From Planctomycetales bacterium (GTDB lineage: Bacteria; Planctomycetota; Planctomycetia; Pirellulales; Pirellulaceae): 40,723 nucleotides of DNA. The position numbers were made by a program, and so were the translations under genes. The notes under the pieces were generated by a model. It was not told where the DNA came from. It did no database searches and was given only the letters and a program-made list of their open reading frames with translations. The stretch is from assembly GCA_020426845.1 (NCBI GenBank), contig JAGQPF010000305.1, positions 1-40,723 of the forward strand, in the 5' to 3' direction. Below, piece by piece: positions 19,001 to 25,066 of the stretch; positions within the stretch are counted from its first letter, which is position 1, and each line of letters opens with the position of its first letter.

Positions 19001-19490
19001 TCGGGCGAATGTCGACTCCCGTCAAGTCGCGAATCGCGGTGTCGTACTCCGTGTTCGATAACCGTCGAGGAGGCACGTGGCCGGGGTCGCCCGCGTGTCG
19101 GCGGGCGGCCGCGGCAAGCAAGCGTGTTACGGCACCCGCCGCCTCGGCGCGCTCCTGCAGTGTCGGCTGGAGTTTCGCATCCTCGGGAGGCATCTCGCCG
19201 CTGCGGATGAAACCTGCAATGGTCTGCCACTCGCGAAACTCGGCGACGACATCGTCGCCAGTGCGCGTCGCGGTAAGATCCAACTCCCCTCGCTTTTTGT
19301 CGCTGCGATGGCAGTCGACGCAATATCGTTGCATGAACGGGCGGATGCGGTCGGCATAGCCATCCTCATCGGCGGCAGCGACGCCCGCGAAACTGAACAC
19401 CACAACGAGCGAGGTGATCCACCGGGACGCCTGGTGGAGGCCAGGTGTCGGTACAGTGTTTCCCGGGCGAGACAGACAGGAATAAGTCAT
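16020..19490 (-). CDS. Planctomycete cytochrome with DUF1587/DUF1592/DUF1588 domains
   Basis: The product is 1156 aa. After a signal-anchor or signal peptide (hydrophobic ITSLVVVFSFAGVAAA, 25-40) comes a c-type haem site CVDCH (57-61), followed by KKRGELDL and GEMPPED, as in the planctomycete cytochrome C domain. DUF1587 follows (PRRLSNTEYDTAIRDLTGVD, 141-160). A long middle region of about 400 residues includes a beta-rich part. The DUF1595/1592 part begins near 720 (LADRAFRRPLSDDE), with RLSLLIWSSLPD and REFFGQWLRY. A DUF1588 domain carries a second CxxCH (CAMCH, 1027-1031) and EGFDPIGRSR. DUF1585 closes the chain (FIRTLCRKFLGYALGR). Redox work in the envelope is likely from the haem motif, but the substrate is unknown. 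The start has no strong ribosome binding site. The DUF1552 partner follows downstream. Confidence 0.92.
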   Translation of the reverse strand: MTYSCLSRPGNTVPTPGLHQASRWITSLVVVFSFAGVAAADEDGYADRIRPFMQRYCVDCHRSDKKRGELDLTATRTGDDVVAEFREWQTIAGFIRSGEMPPEDAKLQPTLQERAEAAGAVTRLLAAAARRHAGDPGHVPPRRLSNTEYDTAIRDLTGVDIRPTREFPPDPAAGEGFDNTGEALGMSPSLLKKYLGAAQTVADHMVLRTTGVAFAPFPVTSYNERKKLTEQALIDFYRNRDVDVDRYLEAAWRFHHAAAPKSLGDWAASRQLSAKYLAALLQFFAAGESREGGGDQAREKGAATPVSALRRAWRQLPPPADDTVPLELRAIQRQVTQIRQLLGRQEGALIRSNAGNWPIQHLHDREQYAAQRRQASTGAFASRQQLPSLPLRRIAPRDNAPSQRQLAIRIQPLAGGGTGWVELKRPLLSKSNQPPQRAGDEQKHQAVTLRDALAGQTSDGEGYSSTPLSFGGRPDSEVKVDGNSLLLPVPGSLELPLSAAFLEKFDGYHLHLDCEWHAGDHAGVVAVEARVLDGANESLDGAAARWLASRDDTLSVQLDRDAAEFCGVFPNRFFYVDDQRGLAAGFHLVEGFFRDDLPLRELVLDDGELQELDALWRELNFVTNSAETLLRGFVWFERSERHVLHDKRFDFVRPEDPALLQPAMLQRFERVYLEKLGVELVDDEQLAPRSPNAKFDMIHGFFERIRGDLRVRNEQLAAAEQQGLADVLRLADRAFRRPLSDDESKSLTALYHELRNQGQGAEASLRGILTAVLMSPAFQMLLPESPPGAESRPLSDHALATRLSLLIWSSLPDQRLRELADHGQLHDPQVLIAETRRMLNDPKAEAFAREFFGQWLRYRDYLVNDSVNASAFPEYTDTLRQAMHQEPTRLAADLLRHDQPVTLLLNSDRTFVNQALAKHYGGEIERQFRRDLAKLPRSASPEDTWLPVEGLHRQGRGGLFGMAAVLAKNSAGERTSPVKRGFWTVHHLLGQHFPPPPPDVPELPADERKAERTIRQLLAEHAASPRCAMCHEHFDSLGLALEGFDPIGRSRTRDLGGRAIDNRAQLPDGQMAEGVAGLMHYVESQRKQDFIRTLCRKFLGYALGRSVALSDEPLLEEMAQALESREYLLSALFETVVASRQFREQRGRDFQDPAAH

Positions 19491-19600
19491 GGCGTCATGT
19501 GCGGGCGCGTACGGTGGGAGACGGGGGGATGTTTATCGTAGTCGAAACCGTTCCGGTAAAGCCACTGCCATTTGACACGTCGCGAAGCGCCGTCGGCGCC

Positions 19601-19632
19601 TTGCCGCAAAGACCAGCCCAGACAGCTATAAT
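19601..19632 (+). promoter_or_regulatory. Possible sigma-70-type promoter for the sulfatase gene
   Basis: A perfect TATAAT lies at 19627-19632, 45 nt before the sulfatase start codon. TTGCCG at 19601-19606 could be the -35 element, but the 20-bp spacing is longer than usual. The -10 match is clear and the promoter as a whole is only plausible. Confidence 0.4.
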
Positions 19633-19664
19633 CAAACTTATCCGCTTGATTTGCCACCACCTAT

Positions 19665-19669
19665 GAGGG
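19665..19669 (+). promoter_or_regulatory. Ribosome binding site supporting the start at 19678
   Basis: GAGGG lies 8 nt before the ATG at 19678. An in-frame ATG at 19663 overlaps this site and a TTG at 19651 precedes it, so neither is a likely start. Confidence 0.6.
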
Positions 19670-19677
19670 CCGTCCCG

Positions 19678-21216
19678 ATGCCGTTTCGCAGCCCGTTGTT
19701 TCAGAATCGCCTACGCGGCGCATGGGGCGTCGTGGGGATCGTTTGGCTGACTTTGACATGTCAGGTTTTGATCGCGTCGAACGACGCCAATGCCGCACAG
19801 CCGAACATCATTCTGATTTTTGTCGACGACTTGGGCTGGAAGGATGTCGGTTGTTATGGCTCCGACTTTGTCGAGACGCCGCGCATCGACCGGCTGGCTC
19901 GCGAAGGCATGCGGTTTACCGACTTTTACGCAGCTGGCGCCGTGTGTTCGCCGACGCGGTGCGCTGTGCAGTCGGGTCAGAACCAGGCGAGGATCGGCAT
20001 CACGGCCCACATTCCCGGTCACTGGCGTCCCTTTGAACGCGTGATCACGCCACAAACCACCATGGCGTTGCCGCTGGACACGGTCACCGTCGCGGAGTCG
20101 CTCAAGGGCGCTGGGTACGCGACCGGCTACATCGGCAAATGGCATCTCGGCGGTCCGGGGTATCAGCCGGAGCACCAAGGGTACGACATGTCCGCGGTCA
20201 TCAATGGGCCGCACTTGCCGGGCCGCTATCAACTGCAGGCGTCTCCGCGGGCTCCGGCTCAAAAACCGCGCGACGGCCAGTACCGCACCGACTACGAGGC
20301 TGAGCTCAGCGAGCAGTTCATTCGCGATCACCGCGAGCGGCCGTTCTTCCTCATGGTTTCGCCATTTGCCGTGCACATCCCGTTGGGCGCCATGTCCGAG
20401 AAGGTGGAGAAGTATCGAGCCAAGGCGAAGCAGCGGGGTGCCGATCTGCCGCATCCCGTCTACGCGGCAATGATCGAGCACACCGATGAGATGGTTGGGC
20501 GGATCGTGGATGCGGTTGCCGAGGCCGGCCTCACGGAGCGAACGATGATCGTGTTCACGTCGGACAACGGCGGATTGTATCGGAGGTACGACTATCGGCC
20601 GGAGGCGGACGACAACGTGACTTCAATGGCGCCCTTGAAGGGCGAAAAGGGATCCTTGCACGAGGGCGGCGTGCGCGTGCCGTTGATCGTCAAGTATCCG
20701 CCGCTGGTGCAGGCCGGCTCGCAGTGCGCCGAGCCAACGATCAGCTACGACTTCTACCCCACGTTTGTCGAGCTGGCTGGAGGCTCGTTGCCCGTCAAAC
20801 AGACGATCGATGGCGCGAGTTTGACCCCGTTGTTGAGCGCCTCGGCTCCCCGGCTGCAACGCAACGCGTTGCACTGGCACTACCCTCACTACCACCACGA
20901 CCGACCGGCTAGCAGCATCCGCGAACGAGATTGGAAGCTGATCGAGTACATCGACGGCACCGGAGACGTCGAGCTCTATCAGCTGTCAGCGGACTTGGGG
21001 GAGACGAAGAACCTGGCCGCTGAGAAGCCGGGACGCGTGGCGGATCTCAAACGCAAGTTGACGTCGTGGCGTCAGCGAGTCGGAGCGCGGATGCCGATTC
21101 CGAACCCTGGCTACGACGCGAACCGCGCACACGAGTGGTGGAACATGCGAAGCGGCCAACCCGTGGACAGCGACTCGCGCAAGCGGTTTCCGCCCACGGA
21201 GCTCGACGATCGATAA
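19678..21216 (+). CDS. S1-family (type I) sulfatase, exported
   Basis: The product is 512 aa. These enzymes hydrolyse sulfate esters, in planctomycetes often on sulfated polysaccharides. A signal peptide spans about 1-40 (hydrophobic WGVVGIVWLTLTCQVLIA). Metal-binding Asp50-Asp51 lie in NIILIFVDDLGW. Cys90 in CSPTR (90-94) is the residue expected to be matured to formylglycine. GKWHLG (153-158) and SDNGG (295-299) complete the active-site set. The positions after CSPTR read CAVQSGQ instead of the usual xx(L/M)(L/M)TGR, a departure from the standard signature. The C-terminus has the usual WKLIEY...ELYQLSADLGETKNLA subdomain. No anaerobic or FGE-type maturase is in the window. The gene is divergent from the DUF1592 gene and converges on the Tat-exported gene. 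Confidence 0.93.
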   Translation: MPFRSPLFQNRLRGAWGVVGIVWLTLTCQVLIASNDANAAQPNIILIFVDDLGWKDVGCYGSDFVETPRIDRLAREGMRFTDFYAAGAVCSPTRCAVQSGQNQARIGITAHIPGHWRPFERVITPQTTMALPLDTVTVAESLKGAGYATGYIGKWHLGGPGYQPEHQGYDMSAVINGPHLPGRYQLQASPRAPAQKPRDGQYRTDYEAELSEQFIRDHRERPFFLMVSPFAVHIPLGAMSEKVEKYRAKAKQRGADLPHPVYAAMIEHTDEMVGRIVDAVAEAGLTERTMIVFTSDNGGLYRRYDYRPEADDNVTSMAPLKGEKGSLHEGGVRVPLIVKYPPLVQAGSQCAEPTISYDFYPTFVELAGGSLPVKQTIDGASLTPLLSASAPRLQRNALHWHYPHYHHDRPASSIRERDWKLIEYIDGTGDVELYQLSADLGETKNLAAEKPGRVADLKRKLTSWRQRVGARMPIPNPGYDANRAHEWWNMRSGQPVDSDSRKRFPPTELDDR

Positions 21217-21246
21217 TCGAGACGCCGGCGTGGCTCGTAAAGGAAA

Positions 21247-21265
21247 CCCGAAGCGTAAGCGAGGG
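21247..21265. repeat. Planctomycete-type intergenic repeat
   Basis: CCCGAAGCGTAAGCGAGGG sits in the 80-bp gap between the convergent sulfatase and Tat-exported genes. From memory, very similar sequences are scattered in great number in Rhodopirellula and related genomes, where they give spurious ETRSVSEG-like translations. The outer CCC/GGG and inner GC/GC can form an imperfect hairpin around GTAA. I see one copy in this window. A role as transcription end or repeat element is possible. Confidence 0.6.
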
Positions 21266-21296
21266 ATTGAACAGAGTTGTCGGCGCAATTCAAGAT

Positions 21297-22712
21297 CTAT
21301 CGCGGCAACGTCCGTGGAGCGAGCGGCTCGCGCGGTTGGAAGGTCGTGGGCTGTGGCGTGTCGACGGTGAGTTGCTTCCACGACTCGCCGGTTTCGCGAA
21401 ACTTCGCCCACTCGCGGGCCTGGTAGGCGATTCGCAAGTGAGGCGTTTCGATCGGCGTGCCCGCTGCGAAGGATTGAACGCCGGCCTCGGTCATCCCGGT
21501 GGTCAGCAGCGTTCGCTCGCTGGGATACGGCTCTTCGCGATGAATGAACAGGTGCTGGATGGCGTGCGACAGAGCTTTGAATAGGCAGCGGTTGCCCCAC
21601 GGGCCGTTGAAGAACGCGGTGGCCCGAGGCTTCGGGTCGTCGGCGACGCGGCAGGCGAAGTTCCAGCGATCCGAGCCGCCACCTTGTTTCAGCACGGTTG
21701 CCCGCAGGCCGTCGAGGTATTCAATGCAGATCGCGTAGTCCCCAGCGGGCCGGGCGGGTGTCTGCTGTCGCTCTTGTGACGAGTTCGGCGTCGCGGGCTG
21801 AAACACGCCTCCGCGGGGACGCTGTTGTCGCAGCGGTTTGCCGTCGCTTGGCGCGAGCGACCGTTCGGCGGCCATGGCGGCGTCGACCAAGTCCTGCGAC
21901 CAACGTCCCTCCCGCAACGCTTGTTGATATGCCTCGCCGTGCACCAGTTCAATGCGAGCCACGCCGGTCTCTCCGCCATGCCGTGACTCGACGATTGACT
22001 GCAGCACTTCGATGCCGTGAAAGTCGTACGATTCAAGGCCGCCGCCGTGGACAGACACCGCCTCGACGATTTTGGCGCCGGCGGGCAGCTCCAGCGGCGG
22101 ACGACGCTCGGCAAGCGGGACCGAGCTGCCTGCCAGCAACGGCATCCGATGTTGCTGTGTCGTGTCGTGCATTTGCTTTGCCCAGTCCCAGCGATAGGAC
22201 AGATGTTTGTCATTAAAGAGCGGCACGAACCTGCCGGCTCGCTCCATGACCGCGATTGCTTGGTCGAAGAACTGCTTGCGGGGATAGAGGTGCTGGCCGA
22301 TTTCGTTGTAGGGATAGTCGCCGTGCTCTCCGATCAGCAGCACCCCGTCCACGTCCAGGCTTCGGCCGCCCACGCACATCGCCTGCTCGATGGACGAAAA
22401 GAGCGGGATCTTGAATCGCCGAGCGACCTCTTTGGCCATGTCGTCCGCGGGGAACTGATCCGCGTAAAACGAAACGATATCCACGCCGGGATCCCGGAGC
22501 TGGCCATTAAAGTAATAGGGGCCGAGAAAGTTCTCGAGTATGTTGTAGGCGTGGCTGCGAAAACGCAGCACCGTAAACAACGCCGCGATTCGTGGACGAT
22601 GTTTGGCTTGCGGCAGTTGTGCCCGGGCCTGCTCGGAGGCGCTCCATGGGGGCGCCGCCAACGCAGTGGCTGCGCCGGCGGCCAAAAAGTCACGACGGTG
22701 CGGCTTCAACAT
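21297..22712 (-). CDS. Tat-exported protein of unknown function
   Basis: The product is 471 aa. The N-terminus HRRDFLAAGAATALAAPPWS (5-24) is a twin-arginine signal. The first part (RPRIAALFTVLRFRSHAYNI, then GVDIVSFYADQFPADDMAKE and GVLLIGEHGDYPYNEIGQHL) alternates strands and helices like a Rossmann fold and loosely recalls the N-terminal half of Gfo/Idh/MocA proteins. The glycine-rich nucleotide-binding loop is missing. Later parts include PLLAGSSVPLAERRPPLELP and EAVSVHGGGLESYDFHGIEV, with conserved-looking His, Asp and Glu residues. A Gln/Pro-rich linker lies near 305-330, followed by EYLDGLRATVL and PLFIHREEPYPSERTLLTTG-like sequence. I do not recognise a characterised family. GGGAG is 6 nt before the ATG. 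The gene is divergent from the GH42-like gene. Confidence 0.82.
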   Translation of the reverse strand: MLKPHRRDFLAAGAATALAAPPWSASEQARAQLPQAKHRPRIAALFTVLRFRSHAYNILENFLGPYYFNGQLRDPGVDIVSFYADQFPADDMAKEVARRFKIPLFSSIEQAMCVGGRSLDVDGVLLIGEHGDYPYNEIGQHLYPRKQFFDQAIAVMERAGRFVPLFNDKHLSYRWDWAKQMHDTTQQHRMPLLAGSSVPLAERRPPLELPAGAKIVEAVSVHGGGLESYDFHGIEVLQSIVESRHGGETGVARIELVHGEAYQQALREGRWSQDLVDAAMAAERSLAPSDGKPLRQQRPRGGVFQPATPNSSQERQQTPARPAGDYAICIEYLDGLRATVLKQGGGSDRWNFACRVADDPKPRATAFFNGPWGNRCLFKALSHAIQHLFIHREEPYPSERTLLTTGMTEAGVQSFAAGTPIETPHLRIAYQAREWAKFRETGESWKQLTVDTPQPTTFQPREPLAPRTLPR

Positions 22713-22732
22713 GCGGAGCTCCCTGGAGTTGC

Positions 22733-22851
22733 TAACGATCTATCATAGGGCATTTCAAAAATCTTCCCTGGCGCAATCGAAGGCAGTTTTTCTGCTGGTT
22801 TTATCAACCCGATTGCCGATCGGGAAGTTTTTGAAATGCGTTGTAACGATC
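22733..22851. repeat. Hairpin-forming inverted-repeat element flanked by TAACGATC
   Basis: Left arm 22750-22768 (GCATTTCAAAAATCTTCCC) and right arm 22822-22839 (GGGAAGTTTTTGAAATGC) pair over 18 bp with a single bulged T. Inside the 53-nt loop a second pair, GCAATCG (22773-22779) and CGATTGC (22810-22816), continues the stem. Short GCAG/CTGC and GGTT/AACC stems sit at the tip. An 8-bp direct repeat TAACGATC flanks the structure at 22733-22740 and 22844-22851. This fits a small non-autonomous (MITE-like) element with a target duplication, or a structured RNA or regulatory region between the two divergent genes. The flanking repeats are 9 and 4 nt away from the arms, which weakens the transposon reading. 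Confidence 0.7.
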
Positions 22852-22928
22852 CTACGCCGACTTTAAACCTAAACCGACTGCCAGCGCCGCACAATCGATC
22901 CTTGTGAGTGTCGCGCCTATTCTCGAAC

Positions 22929-22933
22929 GAAGG
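22929..22933 (+). promoter_or_regulatory. Ribosome binding site supporting the start at 22940
   Basis: GAAGG lies 6 nt before the ATG at 22940. The in-frame GTG at 22904 has no such site and would add 12 residues before the signal peptide. Confidence 0.6.
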
Positions 22934-22939
22934 TTTCGT

Positions 22940-25066
22940 ATGCGTCGAAATAACGATGCCGCCAATGGCCTCAGCCCGGGGGCCGCGTTGCTGCTTGTCG
23001 TGAGTTGCCTGGTTGGCAGCGGCGCCGCTCAACAGCCGACCGCGACTGGCGCGGCCCCTGTGGCCCCTGTGGTCCGTGAGGCCGAGATTCAGCGGCGCCC
23101 CGCCACGCTGCTCGTCACGCGTTCGCTGGGGCACGAGCGGCTGTTGCCGTTCTTGAAGGAAGCCCGGCCGGACATCGCTCAGATCGGCAACTACGGCGCG
23201 ATGTTTCACGGCTATGCCGATCATCCGAAGTCGACCGGCTGGCCGATGCAGCTGCCCGTCTCGGGCGAGCGCGCTGCGCTGGACTTCCAGCGCCAGCTCA
23301 ATGCGCAAGCTCATCAACTCGACATGAAGGTAGTTGGCCACTTTCGACTGATCAAGGTGATGGGAAATTGGGAGCAACGGGACGGGTTCGTCGAGTACTA
23401 CAACCAGCGCTGGCCGACGGAGTTGCTGGGGCCGCGGCCTCATGAGGATGTGCGCGAGCTGCTGCAACGCGACGCGGACGGAGTGCCGATTCAGCTGGGA
23501 CGGTACAACCAGAGCCAGCTGGCGCTGTGCCTCTCGAGTCCCTATGCGGTGACGGCGCTGAAACGGATGCTGAAGGTCGCGGTGGACCACGATGTGGATG
23601 GCGTGATCACGGCATTTAACTATCACTTTGGCTGCGCTTGTCCACACTGTCAGCGATCGTTTAAGCAGTGGCTGCGACCACGGGTGAGCGCCGAGGAGCT
23701 GCGCGACCAGCTGGGCATCGAGGACCTAGAGCGACATCGTTTTGTCACTCTGCCCGCGCGAATTCCCGGCTATCCCGAGGGAGAGGCGAGCCACCTGGAG
23801 TGGCTCGCTTGCCGCTGGGCGGCGGAGCACTTCAAACGCCGTTTCGACGAGATCTTCTTGGAGTATGGTCGTTCGCTGAAGCCCGACCTGCTGGTCGCCC
23901 AATGGAATCATCTGGGGCATGTTGGCGCAGCCGAGGAGCGAGCGCTGTTGCCGCTTAAGCAGTGGGGCGCCGGCGAGGACTATTTTTGGTACTCCGGAGG
24001 CGCCTCGTTTGTCGGCGACAACCTGAGCTTGGAGAGGCGAAAGGCGGGCGATGCGTGGCTGAGCTGTCTCTATGTGCGCGAGCTGAGCGGGGACAAGCCG
24101 TTTGTGATGGGCAAATATGACCGGATTCGCATGGCGGCCAGCATGGCCGAGGGCTTCGCCACGGGCGGGCTGGGCATGGGGCGATACATGCGTTTCGAGG
24201 ATCCGGCCGGCTACGAGACGCTGGCACGGTACATTCAGTTTCGCAGCAACCACCGCGGATTGTATGACCACGCCGAGCGGCAAGGCGCCATCGCCCTGTT
24301 GTTGCCTCGGCAGAGCGTCATGAATGGAAGCGTCGAATCGCTCGATCTGTTTCGTGAGCTCGGGCAGCAGCTTCTCGAACGTCCCGAGCTGTTGGACGTC
24401 GTTGTCGATGAGCGGATGACGCTGCAGCGTTTAAAGGAGTTTCCCGTCGTCATGGCGCCGGGCGCCCGCGATCTCTCCGACGCTCAAGTGGAGATGCTCC
24501 GCAGCTATGTGCGTGACGGCGGCAAGTTGCTCGCGGCGGAAGAGTTCGGCACACGCGATGAACACGGCGCCGAACGACCATCGGCGGCTGAGATCCAAGG
24601 CATGGCGCGACTAACGGGCGCCGCCACGTCGGAGAACTCGTGGTCGGAATTGGCGGGGCATTTGGAGGGTGTGGAGCGCCCGACGGTGCAGGCGCCGTGG
24701 ACGGTGCGCGGGGCGCTCTATCGACAGAAAAGTGCGCGTGCTGGGCAGGAGGGCGGCGCCACGACCTGGCTGGTTCACCTGGTCAACTACAACCGCGACG
24801 AGCAAGCGGCCAGTCAACTGCCGCGACAGCAACGTGGCGGGCCCGATGCCGAGCTGCCGTTGCCGGTTGCCAACGTCCGAGTGAGATTGCCGCGCCGCGG
24901 GCTCGGCGCCGGCGCGGTGACGGTCCGAGCGCACTCGCCGGACTGGAAACAGCCACGCTCTACGACGTTTCAATTTCACGGGGACGTGCTGGAGTGCACG
25001 CTGCCCGAGTTCAATGTCTACTGCGTGCTGGAGATTAGTCTCCGCGACGCTCGCCCAACTCCCTGA
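22940..25066 (+). CDS. GH42-like glycoside-hydrolase-fold protein, exported
   Basis: The product is 708 aa. A signal peptide spans about 1-30 (GAALLLVVSCLVGSGAA). Residues about 55-440 look like the TIM barrel of GH42-related proteins: ARPDIAQIGNYGAMFHGYAD near the start, then HDVDGVITAFNYHFGCACPHCQ (217-238) with a CxCxxC cluster typical of these proteins just before FKQWL, and later RMAASMAEGFATGGLGMGRY. Residues about 450-610 match the trimerisation (amidotransferase-like) domain of GH42: FPVVMAPGARDLSDAQVEML, then YVRDGGKLLAAEE. A beta-rich tail follows. Catalytic glutamates cannot be assigned with confidence. A role in breakdown of a galactoside or other glycan is inferred from the fold and from the neighbouring sulfatase and esterase genes. 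Its 3' end overlaps the convergent esterase gene by 32 bp. Confidence 0.8.
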   Translation: MRRNNDAANGLSPGAALLLVVSCLVGSGAAQQPTATGAAPVAPVVREAEIQRRPATLLVTRSLGHERLLPFLKEARPDIAQIGNYGAMFHGYADHPKSTGWPMQLPVSGERAALDFQRQLNAQAHQLDMKVVGHFRLIKVMGNWEQRDGFVEYYNQRWPTELLGPRPHEDVRELLQRDADGVPIQLGRYNQSQLALCLSSPYAVTALKRMLKVAVDHDVDGVITAFNYHFGCACPHCQRSFKQWLRPRVSAEELRDQLGIEDLERHRFVTLPARIPGYPEGEASHLEWLACRWAAEHFKRRFDEIFLEYGRSLKPDLLVAQWNHLGHVGAAEERALLPLKQWGAGEDYFWYSGGASFVGDNLSLERRKAGDAWLSCLYVRELSGDKPFVMGKYDRIRMAASMAEGFATGGLGMGRYMRFEDPAGYETLARYIQFRSNHRGLYDHAERQGAIALLLPRQSVMNGSVESLDLFRELGQQLLERPELLDVVVDERMTLQRLKEFPVVMAPGARDLSDAQVEMLRSYVRDGGKLLAAEEFGTRDEHGAERPSAAEIQGMARLTGAATSENSWSELAGHLEGVERPTVQAPWTVRGALYRQKSARAGQEGGATTWLVHLVNYNRDEQAASQLPRQQRGGPDAELPLPVANVRVRLPRRGLGAGAVTVRAHSPDWKQPRSTTFQFHGDVLECTLPEFNVYCVLEISLRDARPTP

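Noticed and set aside
19572..19577. TTGACA as the -35 element for the sulfatase gene
   Set aside because: It is 49 bp from the TATAAT at 19627, far outside the usual spacing, and no other -10 lies at the right distance.
21066..21584. 172-codon plus-strand frame containing ETRSVSEG
   Set aside because: It is a chance translation through the intergenic repeat at 21247-21265 and antisense to the Tat-exported gene.
22706..23647. 313-codon minus-strand frame over the inverted-repeat element and GH42-like gene
   Set aside because: It covers the intergenic element and runs antisense to the signal peptide and barrel of the GH42-like protein. Its product has no motif.
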